A DNA stretch of 64,000 nucleotides from Mycobacterium dioxanotrophicus. GTDB lineage: Bacteria; Actinomycetota; Actinomycetes; Mycobacteriales; Mycobacteriaceae. The stretch lies in the NCBI RefSeq assembly GCF_002157835.1, contig NZ_CP020809.1, positions 1,736,001 through 1,800,000 of the forward strand. The letters run 5' to 3'. Positions 17,929-25,442 of the stretch are shown in pieces (position 1 is the first letter of the stretch; each line of letters starts with the position of its first letter). The translations under genes were made by a program, and so were the position numbers. The notes beneath the pieces were generated by a model. The model searched no databases. It saw only the letters and a program-made list of their open reading frames with translations, and was not told the origin of the DNA.

Positions 17929-17962
17929 AGGTAGACCGTACCGGCTCAACGGCACCGCGTGC

Positions 17963-17980
17963 CGCCAGCGCGCGCTGGCG
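17963..17980. repeat. 18-bp perfect palindrome
   Basis: CGCCAGCGCGCGCTGGCG is its own reverse complement. It lies 33 bases before the ychF start and just upstream of the divergent DUF6542 start, so it could be an operator or a supercoil-sensitive element. Confidence 0.75.
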
Positions 17981-18012
17981 TGCCCCCGACACTCTGGCAG
18001 ACTGTGGTTCCT

Positions 18013-19086
18013 GTGAGCCTGAACCTGGGAATCGTCGGTTTGCCGAACGTAGGTAAGTCGACTCTGTTCAATGCCCTGACACGCAACAACGTGTTGGCGG
18101 CCAACTACCCCTTCGCGACCATCGAACCCAACGAGGGTGTGGTCCCGCTGCCGGATCCCCGCCTCGACGAACTCGCGAAGATGTTCGGCTCGGAGAAGCT
18201 CGTCCCGGCGCCGGTGACGTTCGTCGATATTGCCGGAATCGTCAAAGGCGCATCCGAGGGCGCGGGGCTGGGTAACAAGTTCCTGGCCAACATCCGCGAA
18301 TGCGACGCGATTTGCCAGGTCGTCCGGGTGTTCACCGATGACGACGTGGTGCACGTCGACGGCCGCGTCGACCCCCGCTCCGATATCGAGGTCATCGAGA
18401 CCGAGCTGATCCTCGCCGACATGCAGACGCTGGAGAAAGCGGTGCCCCGGCTGGAGAAGGAAGCCCGCACCCATAAGGACCGCAAGCCCATCTTCGATGC
18501 CGCAGTGGCGGCCCAGGAGGTGCTCAACAGTGGCAAGACGCTGTTCAGTGCGCGTGCGGACGCGTCGCTGCTCCGCGAGCTCAACCTGCTGACCACCAAG
18601 CCGTTCCTCTACGTGTTCAACGCCGACGAGGGTGTCCTGACCGACGAGGCCCGCAAGAGCGAGCTGCGCGAACTCGTCGCCCCGGCCGACGCGGTGTTCC
18701 TCGACGCGAAGATCGAGGCGGAACTGCTGGAGCTCGACGACGAGTCCGCGGCCGAGCTGCTGGAGTCGATCGGTCAGACCGAACGCGGGCTCGACGGACT
18801 GGCCCGGGCCGGGTTCCACACCCTGCGGCTGCAGACCTACCTGACCGCGGGGCCGAAAGAAGCGCGTGCCTGGACCATCCACCAGGGCGACACCGCGCCG
18901 AAGGCGGCCGGCGTCATCCACAGCGACTTCGAGAAGGGCTTCATCAAGGCCGAGGTGGTCTCCTTCGACGACCTCGTCGCGGCCGGGTCGATGGCCGCTG
19001 CCAAGGCGGCAGGCAAGGTGCGGATGGAAGGCAAGGACTACGTCATGGCCGACGGCGATGTGGTGGAGTTCCGCTTCAACGTCTAG
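18013..19086 (+). CDS. ychF: Redox-regulated ATPase YchF (Obg-family)
   Basis: This 357-residue P-loop protein binds ATP in preference to GTP and is linked to ribosomes and oxidative-stress control. Seen: the P-loop GLPNVGKST, VDIAGIVKGASEG, a central coiled coil, FNADEG near the base-recognition site, and the C-terminal TGS domain with TYLTAGPKEARAWTI and DFEKGFIKAEV. GTG 18013 has no ribosome binding site; GACTGT seven bases upstream fits a leaderless promoter. The last 13 bases and the following 19 are duplicated at 19691-19722. Confidence 0.95.
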   Translation: MSLNLGIVGLPNVGKSTLFNALTRNNVLAANYPFATIEPNEGVVPLPDPRLDELAKMFGSEKLVPAPVTFVDIAGIVKGASEGAGLGNKFLANIRECDAICQVVRVFTDDDVVHVDGRVDPRSDIEVIETELILADMQTLEKAVPRLEKEARTHKDRKPIFDAAVAAQEVLNSGKTLFSARADASLLRELNLLTTKPFLYVFNADEGVLTDEARKSELRELVAPADAVFLDAKIEAELLELDDESAAELLESIGQTERGLDGLARAGFHTLRLQTYLTAGPKEARAWTIHQGDTAPKAAGVIHSDFEKGFIKAEVVSFDDLVAAGSMAAAKAAGKVRMEGKDYVMADGDVVEFRFNV

Positions 19087-19105
19087 CGCGTCGTTGACTC
19101 TGCGG
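19074..19105. repeat. Direct repeat copy 1 (ychF 3' end)
   Basis: This 32-base segment spans the last codons and stop of ychF plus flanking DNA. Copy 2 is at 19691-19722 with 30 of 32 bases identical (CG against AT after the TAG). The two copies bracket the SRPBCC gene. Confidence 0.9.
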
Positions 19106-19110
19106 CGAAA

Positions 19111-19590
19111 TCAACCCAGCTGGTGCGGACCGCGCTTGGCAGTTGCCTCCGCGAGCCGCGCGAGTGATTCCTGCATCTGTCGCATCCCGATCACGGGCAG
19201 GCGGTCGATCATCTCGGTATTGCGGAATGCTGACCAGTCGTATGTTTCGGTGACCAGGGTTTGGTCCGGTCCGATCGGCGTCATCCGCCATGTCCAGGTA
19301 TGGCCGGCTGGTTCCTTGCCGGGTTCAGCTGGGGCCCAGCCGATTGCGCGGCCGGGTTCAAAGCAGATGACGTGGTTCTCAACCTTGTGCGGTCCTCGGA
19401 TTTCGTTCTGCATGTCCATCATGAACTTCGCGCCGACGTGGGTGATTACGGAACCATCCGAGCAGCCGACGACAAATCCGCTGGTGTCGAACGTCACGTG
19501 ATTGGTGGGCCGCGCTATGTAGTCGAAGATGAGGTCGGCCGCGGCATTGATGACGGCGGTCACTTCGATACGTCTGTCGTCGGCCGACAT
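19111..19590 (-). CDS. SRPBCC family protein (polyketide cyclase/START-like)
   Basis: This 159-residue protein from MSADDRRIEVTAVINA has the helix-grip pattern of the SRPBCC superfamily: IEVTAVINAAADLIFDYIARPTN, a central beta region with GHTWTWRMTPIGPDQTLVTETYDW, and a long C-terminal helix (MRQMQESLARLAEA). Such proteins bind hydrophobic ligands; no specific role can be given. ATG 19590 follows TTGGAGTGGCGAG. The gene lies inside the segment bracketed by the duplicated ychF 3' end, suggesting it arrived or was rearranged as a unit. Confidence 0.83.
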   Translation of the reverse strand: MSADDRRIEVTAVINAAADLIFDYIARPTNHVTFDTSGFVVGCSDGSVITHVGAKFMMDMQNEIRGPHKVENHVICFEPGRAIGWAPAEPGKEPAGHTWTWRMTPIGPDQTLVTETYDWSAFRNTEMIDRLPVIGMRQMQESLARLAEATAKRGPHQLG

Positions 19591-19690
19591 CTCGCCACTC
19601 CAATCACGAGGTGGGTGGTTTCTAATGTTGACCCAAACCCGGGCAGGCACTCATCGGTTGGCTTGCAAGACGACGGCATTTGCGTCAAGG

Positions 19691-19722
19691 CTTCAACGTC
19701 TAGATCGTCGTTGACTCTGCGG
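19691..19722. repeat. Direct repeat copy 2 (ychF 3' end)
   Basis: This is the second copy of the 32-base ychF 3' terminus, including CTTCAACGTCTAG. It lies 617 bases downstream of the first, in a gene-free stretch. Confidence 0.9.
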
Positions 19723-19866
19723 TTACGGCGAGGTGCTCTCGAAGTTTTGCGCCCTGCTCACAGAGTCGATTGCTTTGGACGACGTGCTAGTCGACTGCAC
19801 AGCAGGAGGACGCCGATTGGCAGAGGGCAAGGATGCTGTCCGACGTTTGTCGACGACGGAGTTGGG

Positions 19867-20235
19867 TCAGGCAGCTGGCCCCTGTGCCGGATCTTCCACC
19901 AGCACGTACACATAGGCGGCCACCTGACCGGTCTCGCTGTTGACTGAGATCGGGACGCGCCGATACCCGGGCCCCTCGAATTCGTCGAGTCGGCGCCAAT
20001 GTGCTGGTAGTTCAGGCGAGGCGAAGACGTACACGTCGACCTCGGGACCTGAGTCGTCCAGAACGATGCCCGGGTAGATGCGCCAGCCGGGTTCGTGTAG
20101 GTGACCTCTGACCGACCCGCGGGTCCAGGTGCCCGAGAGCTCCTCGAGGACGTGTGCGTTCGAGCGGCCCGGGGCGAGCGTGCCGTAGGTGGCCAGCCGG
20201 TGTTCCAGCCCGAGTCGATGGTCGGCAGTGCTCAT
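19867..20235 (-). CDS. Gamma-glutamylcyclotransferase (AIG2/GGCT-like) family protein
   Basis: This 122-residue protein has the GGCT-fold nucleotide-like loop ATYGTLAPG near residue 16 and the conserved acidic stretch LDEFEGPGYRR around residue 85, which holds the catalytic glutamate of the family. It would form 5-oxoproline from gamma-glutamyl-amines, though the substrate is uncertain. Its ATG overlaps the TGA of the upstream kinase-like gene (20232-20235), so the two are coupled. Confidence 0.85.
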   Translation of the reverse strand: MSTADHRLGLEHRLATYGTLAPGRSNAHVLEELSGTWTRGSVRGHLHEPGWRIYPGIVLDDSGPEVDVYVFASPELPAHWRRLDEFEGPGYRRVPISVNSETGQVAAYVYVLVEDPAQGPAA

Positions 20236-20789
20236 CCCACAATTGTTGCCTGCCTGCGCCTGAACGCGGCGATGATGGCGGCGGCGGCCTGGTCGATTCC
20301 GGCGGCGGTGTCGACCCGAATAATCCCGGTACTCCAGGGCTCATAGGCTCGGTCTTCGACTTGTCGCCACGTCGGCACGGTCAAACCCTCGATGTCTGAA
20401 GACCGCGCCTCAACCCATCTTTTGTGCAGATCGCGGTCACTGCAGACCACTTCAACGTCGACGAGCAGTGCGTCGGCTGCGCGCGCCGCGTCAGCCCAAG
20501 CCTGCCGCGTGACGGCGAGAGGATTCACACTGTCGGCAACGACGTCATGGCCTGCGTTCAGAAAATCTGCTGTGACGGCATAGGCGATCCGATAACCGGC
20601 GTCGGGACACGCCGACCACCCACCCGAGGCGTTGATCACCCCGGAAGTGGTCAACGCGGCCTCGATCGTGTCGAGCCGCACATGCACCGCGCCGACCGCT
20701 GAACTCACCCGACGGGCGAGCGTCGTCTTGCCGACGCCTGGCAGACCTGACAGGACGACGAGCACCGATTTCGGTTTCGGGGCGGTCAC
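20232..20789 (-). CDS. AAA/zeta-like P-loop kinase
   Basis: This protein of about 185 residues starts at GTG 20789 and has a Walker A motif GLPGVGKTTLARRV near residue 13, followed by VRLDTIEAAL and VADSVNPLAVTRQAW, as in the YjcF/COG0645 group of predicted small-molecule kinases. There is no ATG at the homologous position, and the open frame upstream lacks similarity. It is coupled to the GGCT-like gene. The substrate is unknown. Confidence 0.82.
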   Translation of the reverse strand: MTAPKPKSVLVVLSGLPGVGKTTLARRVSSAVGAVHVRLDTIEAALTTSGVINASGGWSACPDAGYRIAYAVTADFLNAGHDVVADSVNPLAVTRQAWADAARAADALLVDVEVVCSDRDLHKRWVEARSSDIEGLTVPTWRQVEDRAYEPWSTGIIRVDTAAGIDQAAAAIIAAFRRRQATIVG

Positions 20790-20870
20790 GGAATTCGATG
20801 CTACGGCCGTGACCGGTACCGATGACCGGCCGCAGCGCCCATGTCGGTGGTCGGGTCTAGCGTGCGCGGC

Positions 20871-21269
20871 ATGAAATTTGTTTCGACCCGGATCATCACC
20901 GCCGACGTGTTGCGTCTGGTCACCTTCTACGAGCTCGTGACAGGGGCCACTGCGATCTGGGGCAATGAGCTTTTCGCGGAAATCCCTACGCTTGCAGGCA
21001 CTTTGGCGATCGGTAGCGACAAGACCGTTCCCCTGTTCGGAGCCGGGTCCGCCGAGCCGGCGGCCAACCGCACGGCGATCATCGAATTTATCGTCGACGA
21101 CGTGGACGCCGAGTACGAGCGGCTGCGCGAACAGGTTCCCGAGGTGGTGACCGCGCCGACGACGATGCCGTGGGGAAACCGTGCGCTGTTGTTCCGCGAC
21201 CCTGACGGAAACCTCGTCAATCTCTTCACCCCGGTCACCGAAACGGCGCGCGCAAAGTTGGGGGTATAG
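20871..21269 (+). CDS. VOC superfamily (glyoxalase/bleomycin-resistance) protein
   Basis: This 132-residue single VOC domain has RIITADVLRLVTFYELVTG at the start and ALLFRDPDGNLVNLFTPV near the end, where the glutamate of many VOC metal sites is replaced by Asn. It could bind or modify a small molecule; the specificity is unknown. ATG 20871 lacks a ribosome binding site but is preceded by TAGCGT (20858-20863) with a seven-base gap, consistent with leaderless expression. Its 3' end overlaps the predicted small membrane protein on the other strand. Confidence 0.83.
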   Translation: MKFVSTRIITADVLRLVTFYELVTGATAIWGNELFAEIPTLAGTLAIGSDKTVPLFGAGSAEPAANRTAIIEFIVDDVDAEYERLREQVPEVVTAPTTMPWGNRALLFRDPDGNLVNLFTPVTETARAKLGV

Positions 21270-21507
21270 CGCGCCGCACGAGCACAAGGGGCAAACGCCC
21301 GCCACGTGCACTTTCGAGTTTGCGCCGCATCGACCGCTGGACCTGACCGGCAGCTACCAAGACGATCAGCGCGACGGCCTGTTGTCCCAGCGGCGAGCGT
21401 CGCAGGCGCCGCCACCACGTCGGAGCGGGCGTCGTGGTGCGGCGGCCCAGTCGATAACCGAGCCACATCGCTGCGACCGCGACGCAGATCAGTTCGAGGG
21501 CCACCAT
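21235..21507 (-). CDS. Small predicted membrane protein
   Basis: This 90-residue frame encodes a hydrophobic N-terminal helix (LELICVAVAAMWLGYRLG), a basic linker with paired tryptophans, and a second helix (QAVALIVLVAAGQVQ) followed by an Arg-rich tail. The two-helix hairpin with basic flanks looks like a real membrane protein, but the frame overlaps the VOC gene by 35 bases and I recognise no family. If it is not real, 21270-21596 holds no gene. Confidence 0.5.
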   Translation of the reverse strand: MVALELICVAVAAMWLGYRLGRRTTTPAPTWWRRLRRSPLGQQAVALIVLVAAGQVQRSMRRKLESARGGRLPLVLVRRAIPPTLRAPFR

Positions 21508-21596
21508 GACGTGAGCCTGTCGGGTCGTGGTCGCAGGAAGGTCACAGGCGAGGCACGCCTTGATGCCCGTTCACGCGGCACGGCCGCGTCGTTCCG

Positions 21597-21977
21597 TCAA
21601 TCCATCGGCTCGACCCACTGGGCCCGCGACGCCCCGCGTTCGAACGGATCACCGAAATACTGTGTCTCCCGGACGACTTCACCGTTCTCGAACTCCATGA
21701 CGCTCACCACGTAGAACGGCTGCCCGTCGTAGGTCAAGACGAGTTCGCTGATCCACAGATCGCCGCCGCCGAGGATCCGACGGACCGTGAAACGCTTCGC
21801 ATTCGGCTGGGCTTGGCGCGAGGATTGAATGTTGTGGCGGCCACGGATCCGTTCACCTGACTGTGGATACTCGAGAACCGCGTCAGCTCGGTAGATGCGA
21901 TGTTCGGCATCGAAGTCGTTGACGTCGGAGGCAGACCAATGGGCTTCGAGCGCGCGCCGCACGGCACTGTCGTTCAT
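21597..21977 (-). CDS. SnoaL-like / NTF2-fold protein
   Basis: This 126-residue protein beginning MNDSAVRRALEAHWSASD matches the SnoaL-like NTF2 fold, with a helical N-terminus, AVLEYPQSGERIRGRHNI and a beta sheet ending in FENGEVVRETQYFGDPF, a typical ending of nuclear-transport-factor-2-like enzymes. It may be an isomerase or a ligand-binding protein. ATG 21977 is preceded by GGAAAGGG; the longer frame adds only a basic leader. Confidence 0.83.
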   Translation of the reverse strand: MNDSAVRRALEAHWSASDVNDFDAEHRIYRADAVLEYPQSGERIRGRHNIQSSRQAQPNAKRFTVRRILGGGDLWISELVLTYDGQPFYVVSVMEFENGEVVRETQYFGDPFERGASRAQWVEPMD

Positions 21978-22063
21978 GACGGCCCTTTCCCGATGTGGAC
22001 GTACCAAGTCTCCCGCTGATTCCGAAAAGGAGCACCGGCCCCGGCTAGGTCTATGGTTGAAGT

Positions 22064-22426
22064 GTGGCTGACGACCGCACCGGCACGTCCGCTGAGCTTC
22101 GACGCAAGGCCGACGCGCTTGATGAGCGCGAGGATGTGATCGAGCAGCGTGAGGCTGAGGTCACCAGACGTGAACTCCTTGCCGACAGGCGCGATTGGAT
22201 CGCTGACGAGCGCGAACGAATCGCCGACGAGCGCGAACAGTTGGCGGACGACCGGGAGCGGCGCGCCGACGAGCGCGAGGGTACGGGCGTGGAGCAAGAG
22301 CTCAGCCGGCAGCGACGCGTCGACGAACGAATCGGTCGGCGTGTGGCCGAGGCCCGACGCGAGCAAGCCGACATCGACCGGGAGACGGCCGAGACCGAGG
22401 GGCTGATCCGCTTCGAGAAGTACTGA
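22064..22426 (+). CDS. Highly charged coiled-coil protein
   Basis: This 120-residue protein is almost entirely helical and charged, with seven-residue repeats such as ADERERI, ADEREQL, ADDRERR, ADERE through residues 40-72, which should form a long coiled coil. It has no membrane segment. GTG 22064 lacks a ribosome binding site, and TATGGT (22052-22057) lies six bases before it, so the mRNA is probably leaderless. It may be structural or a scaffold; I do not know the family's role. Confidence 0.8.
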   Translation: MADDRTGTSAELRRKADALDEREDVIEQREAEVTRRELLADRRDWIADERERIADEREQLADDRERRADEREGTGVEQELSRQRRVDERIGRRVAEARREQADIDRETAETEGLIRFEKY

Positions 22427-22477
22427 GCGTGCGCCATCGGCCGCCTCATATCGTCATGGGCGACGTAGCATTCTGTG

Positions 22478-23224
22478 GTGGGTTTTGACGTCCCGCCGGA
22501 GGCATACGGGCGGTACATGGGTCGGTACGCCGAGCCTCTCTCGGAGGTTTTCGGCGCATTTGCCGGGATCGGCGCCGGTGCCAAGGTGCTCGACGTGGGC
22601 TGCGGGCCTGGGGCGCTGACATCGCATTTGTTGTCGATCGGAGCTGAGGTTTCGGCGATCGACCCGTCGCCGTCGTTTATCGATGCGGTCCGGGTGCGCT
22701 TCCCGCAGGTTGACATCCGTCGCGGTACTGCAGAGGAATTGCCCTATGACGCAGGTACTTTCGACGCCGCGCTGGCGCAGCTGGTAGTGCACTTCATGAC
22801 AGATCCCGTAGCCGGCATCAGACAGATGGCGCGGGTGACCCGGGTCGGTGGTGTCGTCGCGGCGTGCGTGTGGGATGGGCCCAGCGGCGCGCTGGCGCCG
22901 TTCTGGAATGCGGTTCATGTGCTGGATGCTGCGGCGACGGACGAGGCGCTGCTCTCGGGGGCGCACCGGGGGCACCTGACAGAGATATTCGAAGCTGCCG
23001 GTTTGCATGACGTGCATGAAGACTCCATTGCCGTCGATGTCGTGCACCCCACGTTTGAAGAGTGGTGGGAGCCATACACATTCGGTGTCGGTCCAGCTGG
23101 CGATTATGTTCAGCGGCTCGACGACGATGGCCGTGCACGGCTGGCGGCGGTGGCCCGTGAACGTTTGGGTGACGGGCCATTCACTGTCACGGCCACTGCA
23201 TGGGCCGCACGCGGGACGGCGTGA
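22478..23224 (+). CDS. Class I SAM-dependent methyltransferase
   Basis: This 248-residue methyltransferase has motif I VLDVGCGPGALTSHL, motif II VSAIDPSP, and the post-motif region FDAALAQLVVHFMTD, as in the UbiE/Methyltransf_11 group. The substrate is unknown. GTG 22478 is chosen because TAGCAT (22466-22471) sits six bases before it, fitting a leaderless transcript; GTG 22475 is the alternative. It is convergent with the DUF4232 lipoprotein gene nine bases downstream. Confidence 0.88.
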   Translation: MGFDVPPEAYGRYMGRYAEPLSEVFGAFAGIGAGAKVLDVGCGPGALTSHLLSIGAEVSAIDPSPSFIDAVRVRFPQVDIRRGTAEELPYDAGTFDAALAQLVVHFMTDPVAGIRQMARVTRVGGVVAACVWDGPSGALAPFWNAVHVLDAAATDEALLSGAHRGHLTEIFEAAGLHDVHEDSIAVDVVHPTFEEWWEPYTFGVGPAGDYVQRLDDDGRARLAAVARERLGDGPFTVTATAWAARGTA

Positions 23225-23233
23225 GGACGACGG

Positions 23234-23806
23234 TCAGTCGACCGAACTGACCGTCGCGTTGCAGATGGGCAGTGCGGCGTTGAGAGTGTGGGCGACATCA
23301 ACGCCCGGCGCGGTGACGACCACGGTTCCGATACGCGGGCACGCTTTGCCGGATACGGTGTCGATCGCGGAAGCCTCGATGTCCGCATTCGCAGTGTCAC
23401 CTGGGTTCAGGGTCAGTCGATGTGCCGCCGCCGCGGGACGCCTGTCGACGTGCACCAGGACGCCACCGGCTGCGGTCACCAGGTCGGCTCCCGGGTAGCC
23501 GACAAGCGTGCAGGGGTGTGACGACGTGTTCTTGAAGGACACGGCCAGCCGGCGCAGGGTGTCGGCCGATACGACGTCTCCGTTGGAGATCGCGAGATCG
23601 GCGTCGGTGCACAGGCCGAGTTCTGCGGGCACGTTGGTCGCCGATGGGGACGGTTTAGGCGGTGCGGATGACGCGGGCGCCGCGGAACTCGCCGCGGATG
23701 TCGACGACGGCGACGACGGCGATGAGGTTGGCGTCGAAGCGTTCTCGTGTGAAGCCGAACACCCCGCGATCAGAACGAGGGCCAGCACGGGCAGCATCCG
23801 ATTCAT
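23234..23806 (-). CDS. DUF4232 lipoprotein
   Basis: This 190-residue secreted lipoprotein has signal peptide MNRMLPVLALVLIAGC with lipobox LIAGC (Cys16), then a Ser/Thr/Pro/Ala-rich linker (residues 20-60) and a DUF4232 beta domain containing LAVSFKNTSSHPCTLVGYPG. It should be anchored to the outer face of the membrane. It is downstream of the sigma factor gene on the same strand, 77 bases away, and might be a target or partner, though nothing in the sequence shows an anti-sigma function. Confidence 0.88.
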   Translation of the reverse strand: MNRMLPVLALVLIAGCSASHENASTPTSSPSSPSSTSAASSAAPASSAPPKPSPSATNVPAELGLCTDADLAISNGDVVSADTLRRLAVSFKNTSSHPCTLVGYPGADLVTAAGGVLVHVDRRPAAAAHRLTLNPGDTANADIEASAIDTVSGKACPRIGTVVVTAPGVDVAHTLNAALPICNATVSSVD

Positions 23807-23883
23807 GTCCCACTCCCGGCCACGCGAACATATCCGTCAGGTCGGGATGAGTATGTACCTTGCGCGGCCCCCGGGAGCCGGGT

Positions 23884-24408
23884 TCAGGTGTTCGTGCCGC
23901 ACCCCATTTCGAGCATGATGAGCCGCAGCCGCCGCAGAGCGTAGTGCAACCTCGATTTCACGGTTCCCTCGGCGATGCCCAGATCGTCGGCGATCTGCCG
24001 GGTGGTCCAGCCGAGATAGAACGACCGACTGAGCACGGCGCGGTGGGTTTCGGGCAGGTGCGTCAGCGCCTCGGCGAGCAACATTCGGTCCAAGGCGGCG
24101 TTCACCTCATCGGCTCCCAGTTGGTCGGGCAGCTCCGGCACCTCAGGAGAACTGATCTCACAACGAAATCGGGCCGTTCGGCTGCCGTCGATGACGATGT
24201 TACGGGCGACAGTGAAAAGCCAGGCTCCTACGGGTGGCTCGCCCTCGGTGGACAACATGTGACGCCAAGCCCGCAGCAATGTCTCCTGTACCACGTCCTC
24301 GGCCCTGGTGCGATTGTTGGTGAGCCGGAAGGCATAACGGCGCAACGGGGCAGCGTGGTGATGGTAGAGCTGCAGCATCTGATCGCTCGGGCGCTCGACA
24401 GTCAGCAT
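23884..24408 (-). CDS. ECF RNA polymerase sigma factor, SigL-like
   Basis: This 174-residue ECF sigma factor has region 2 with RRYAFRLTNNRTRAEDVVQETLLRAW and region 4 with FYLGWTTRQIADDLGIAEGTVKSRLHYALRRL. It closely resembles mycobacterial SigL, including NAALDRMLLAEAL in the linker. SigL normally has its zinc anti-sigma RslA immediately downstream; here the next gene is a DUF4232 lipoprotein instead, so it appears to be an orphan paralogue. ATG 24408 follows GGAGG. A 26-bp hairpin lies 76 bases upstream. Confidence 0.9.
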   Translation of the reverse strand: MLTVERPSDQMLQLYHHHAAPLRRYAFRLTNNRTRAEDVVQETLLRAWRHMLSTEGEPPVGAWLFTVARNIVIDGSRTARFRCEISSPEVPELPDQLGADEVNAALDRMLLAEALTHLPETHRAVLSRSFYLGWTTRQIADDLGIAEGTVKSRLHYALRRLRLIMLEMGCGTNT

Positions 24409-24483
24409 CCGACACCTCCGGTTGGGTTGCTGAACCCAGCCTTCCCGCGGGCACGGAGGAATTCCTCGGTGCTGGCCGCAATC

Positions 24484-24509
24484 CGCTATACCTGCCAGCA
24501 GGTATAGCG
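24484..24509. terminator. 26-bp perfect hairpin upstream of the sigma factor
   Basis: CGCTATACCTGC (24484-24495) and its exact complement GCAGGTATAGCG (24498-24509) are separated by two bases. It directly follows the stop of the minus-strand gene at 24514, fitting a U-less terminator, but the short loop and position before the sigma gene also fit an operator. Confidence 0.6.
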
Positions 24510-24513
24510 ACGC

Positions 24514-25209
24514 TCAGTCGAGAGTGACGGAGATCTCATCGCCGAGTTGGTAACCGCGCGTGAGCGGCAACCGGTCACCGCTCCAGAACGAACCCGGGTC
24601 GAAATAGTTCTCCCGTTTCTCGGTGTTGATCAGGCCCATTTCCTCGTAGGTGATGGCGACGGTCTCCGCGCAGTACGCGGTCTCCAGACCGGCTTCGCGC
24701 TTTCGTGCTTTGTCCCGCTGAGCGGACTCACGAATCTTCTTGTGCACGAACGGCATTCCGCGGGTGAAGTCGCTCACGATCGGCAGTCGGCCACGCATCC
24801 ACCGGCCCGTCAGCCGTGCGGTGGTCGGAAACGCGGTGCCGTTCATCCGGGCCACCACCTTCAGCAGCCGATCTTCCTGCTCGCGGGTGGCGAACGGAGT
24901 CAGCTGGCGCAGCCAGCAGCGCTGCCCGTAGTGATTCATCCACTGCTCGACCACCTCGCGGGCGTCATTGAGTTGCACCCCACGGTGGTGGGTGCCGGTC
25001 CAGAGATCCACCAGTTTCTGGCCCAGCTCGGCATGCCAGATCAGCGGCGGCAGATCGTCGATGGCCACCGTCATCCCGACGTGATTCACCGGGGCATTGG
25101 TCAGGGTCTGGATGGCTCGGTCCGGACCGGAGCCTCCTCGGAACAGCCAGATGTCGCCGGTCCGCGTCTCCTGCAATGCCCGGGTGAGGGACACCGTGTG
25201 TGCGTTCAC
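24514..25209 (-). CDS. Permuted papain-like (YiiX/NlpC-P60-like) hydrolase
   Basis: This 231-residue protein shows the circularly permuted order of the papain superfamily: an N-terminal GDIWLFRGG and NHVGMTVAIDD with the likely catalytic His, and a C-terminal ETAYCAETVAITYEEMGL with the likely catalytic Cys. No signal peptide is seen. Members cleave amide or ester bonds in peptidoglycan or lipid substrates, or act as acyltransferases; the activity here is not predictable. It is divergent to the small membrane protein at 25236. Confidence 0.7.
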   Translation of the reverse strand: MNAHTVSLTRALQETRTGDIWLFRGGSGPDRAIQTLTNAPVNHVGMTVAIDDLPPLIWHAELGQKLVDLWTGTHHRGVQLNDAREVVEQWMNHYGQRCWLRQLTPFATREQEDRLLKVVARMNGTAFPTTARLTGRWMRGRLPIVSDFTRGMPFVHKKIRESAQRDKARKREAGLETAYCAETVAITYEEMGLINTEKRENYFDPGSFWSGDRLPLTRGYQLGDEISVTLD

Positions 25210-25235
25210 CCGGGCAGCTTATGCAGAATCTCGTC

Positions 25236-25403
25236 ATGAAAAGTCTTTGGAAGTGGATTGGTTTGGCCGGTGTCGCCGGAGTGGTGGCCGGTGGCGTGCT
25301 GGTCGTCCGCGATCAACGCAAGCGCAACGCGTATACCCCGGACGACATCCGGGCCCGGCTGCATCAGCGGCTGGCAGACGCGGACTCCCCGCCGGCGAGC
25401 TGA
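25236..25403 (+). CDS. Small single-pass membrane protein
   Basis: This 55-residue protein has a hydrophobic helix (WIGLAGVAGVVAGGVLVV) followed by a basic patch DQRKRNAY and an acidic/helical tail with DDIRARLHQRLADAD. ATG 25236 has no ribosome binding site; CAGAAT at 25224-25229 with a six-base gap suggests a leaderless mRNA. The function is unknown; similar small membrane proteins are widespread in mycobacteria. Confidence 0.75.
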   Translation: MKSLWKWIGLAGVAGVVAGGVLVVRDQRKRNAYTPDDIRARLHQRLADADSPPAS

Positions 25404-25442
25404 TTCGACGGTGACTTGCGTTCACGCTGAACGTGCTGACGT

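Noticed and set aside
18074..18100. AACGTGTT inside ychF as another KstR site
   Set aside because: The outer T and A of the consensus are absent, and it lies within coding sequence.
17929..18921. Upstream extension of the DUF6542 frame opposite ychF
   Set aside because: It is antisense to YchF, which has complete GTPase-like motifs; the extension has no recognisable similarity and low plausibility.
19733..19915. 60-codon plus-strand frame between SRPBCC and GGCT genes
   Set aside because: No ribosome binding site, promoter or family similarity; it overlaps the GGCT gene antisense.
22160..22300. CRISPR-like 21-base repeats
   Set aside because: The repeats are in frame, imperfect and encode heptads of a coiled coil; there are no spacers.
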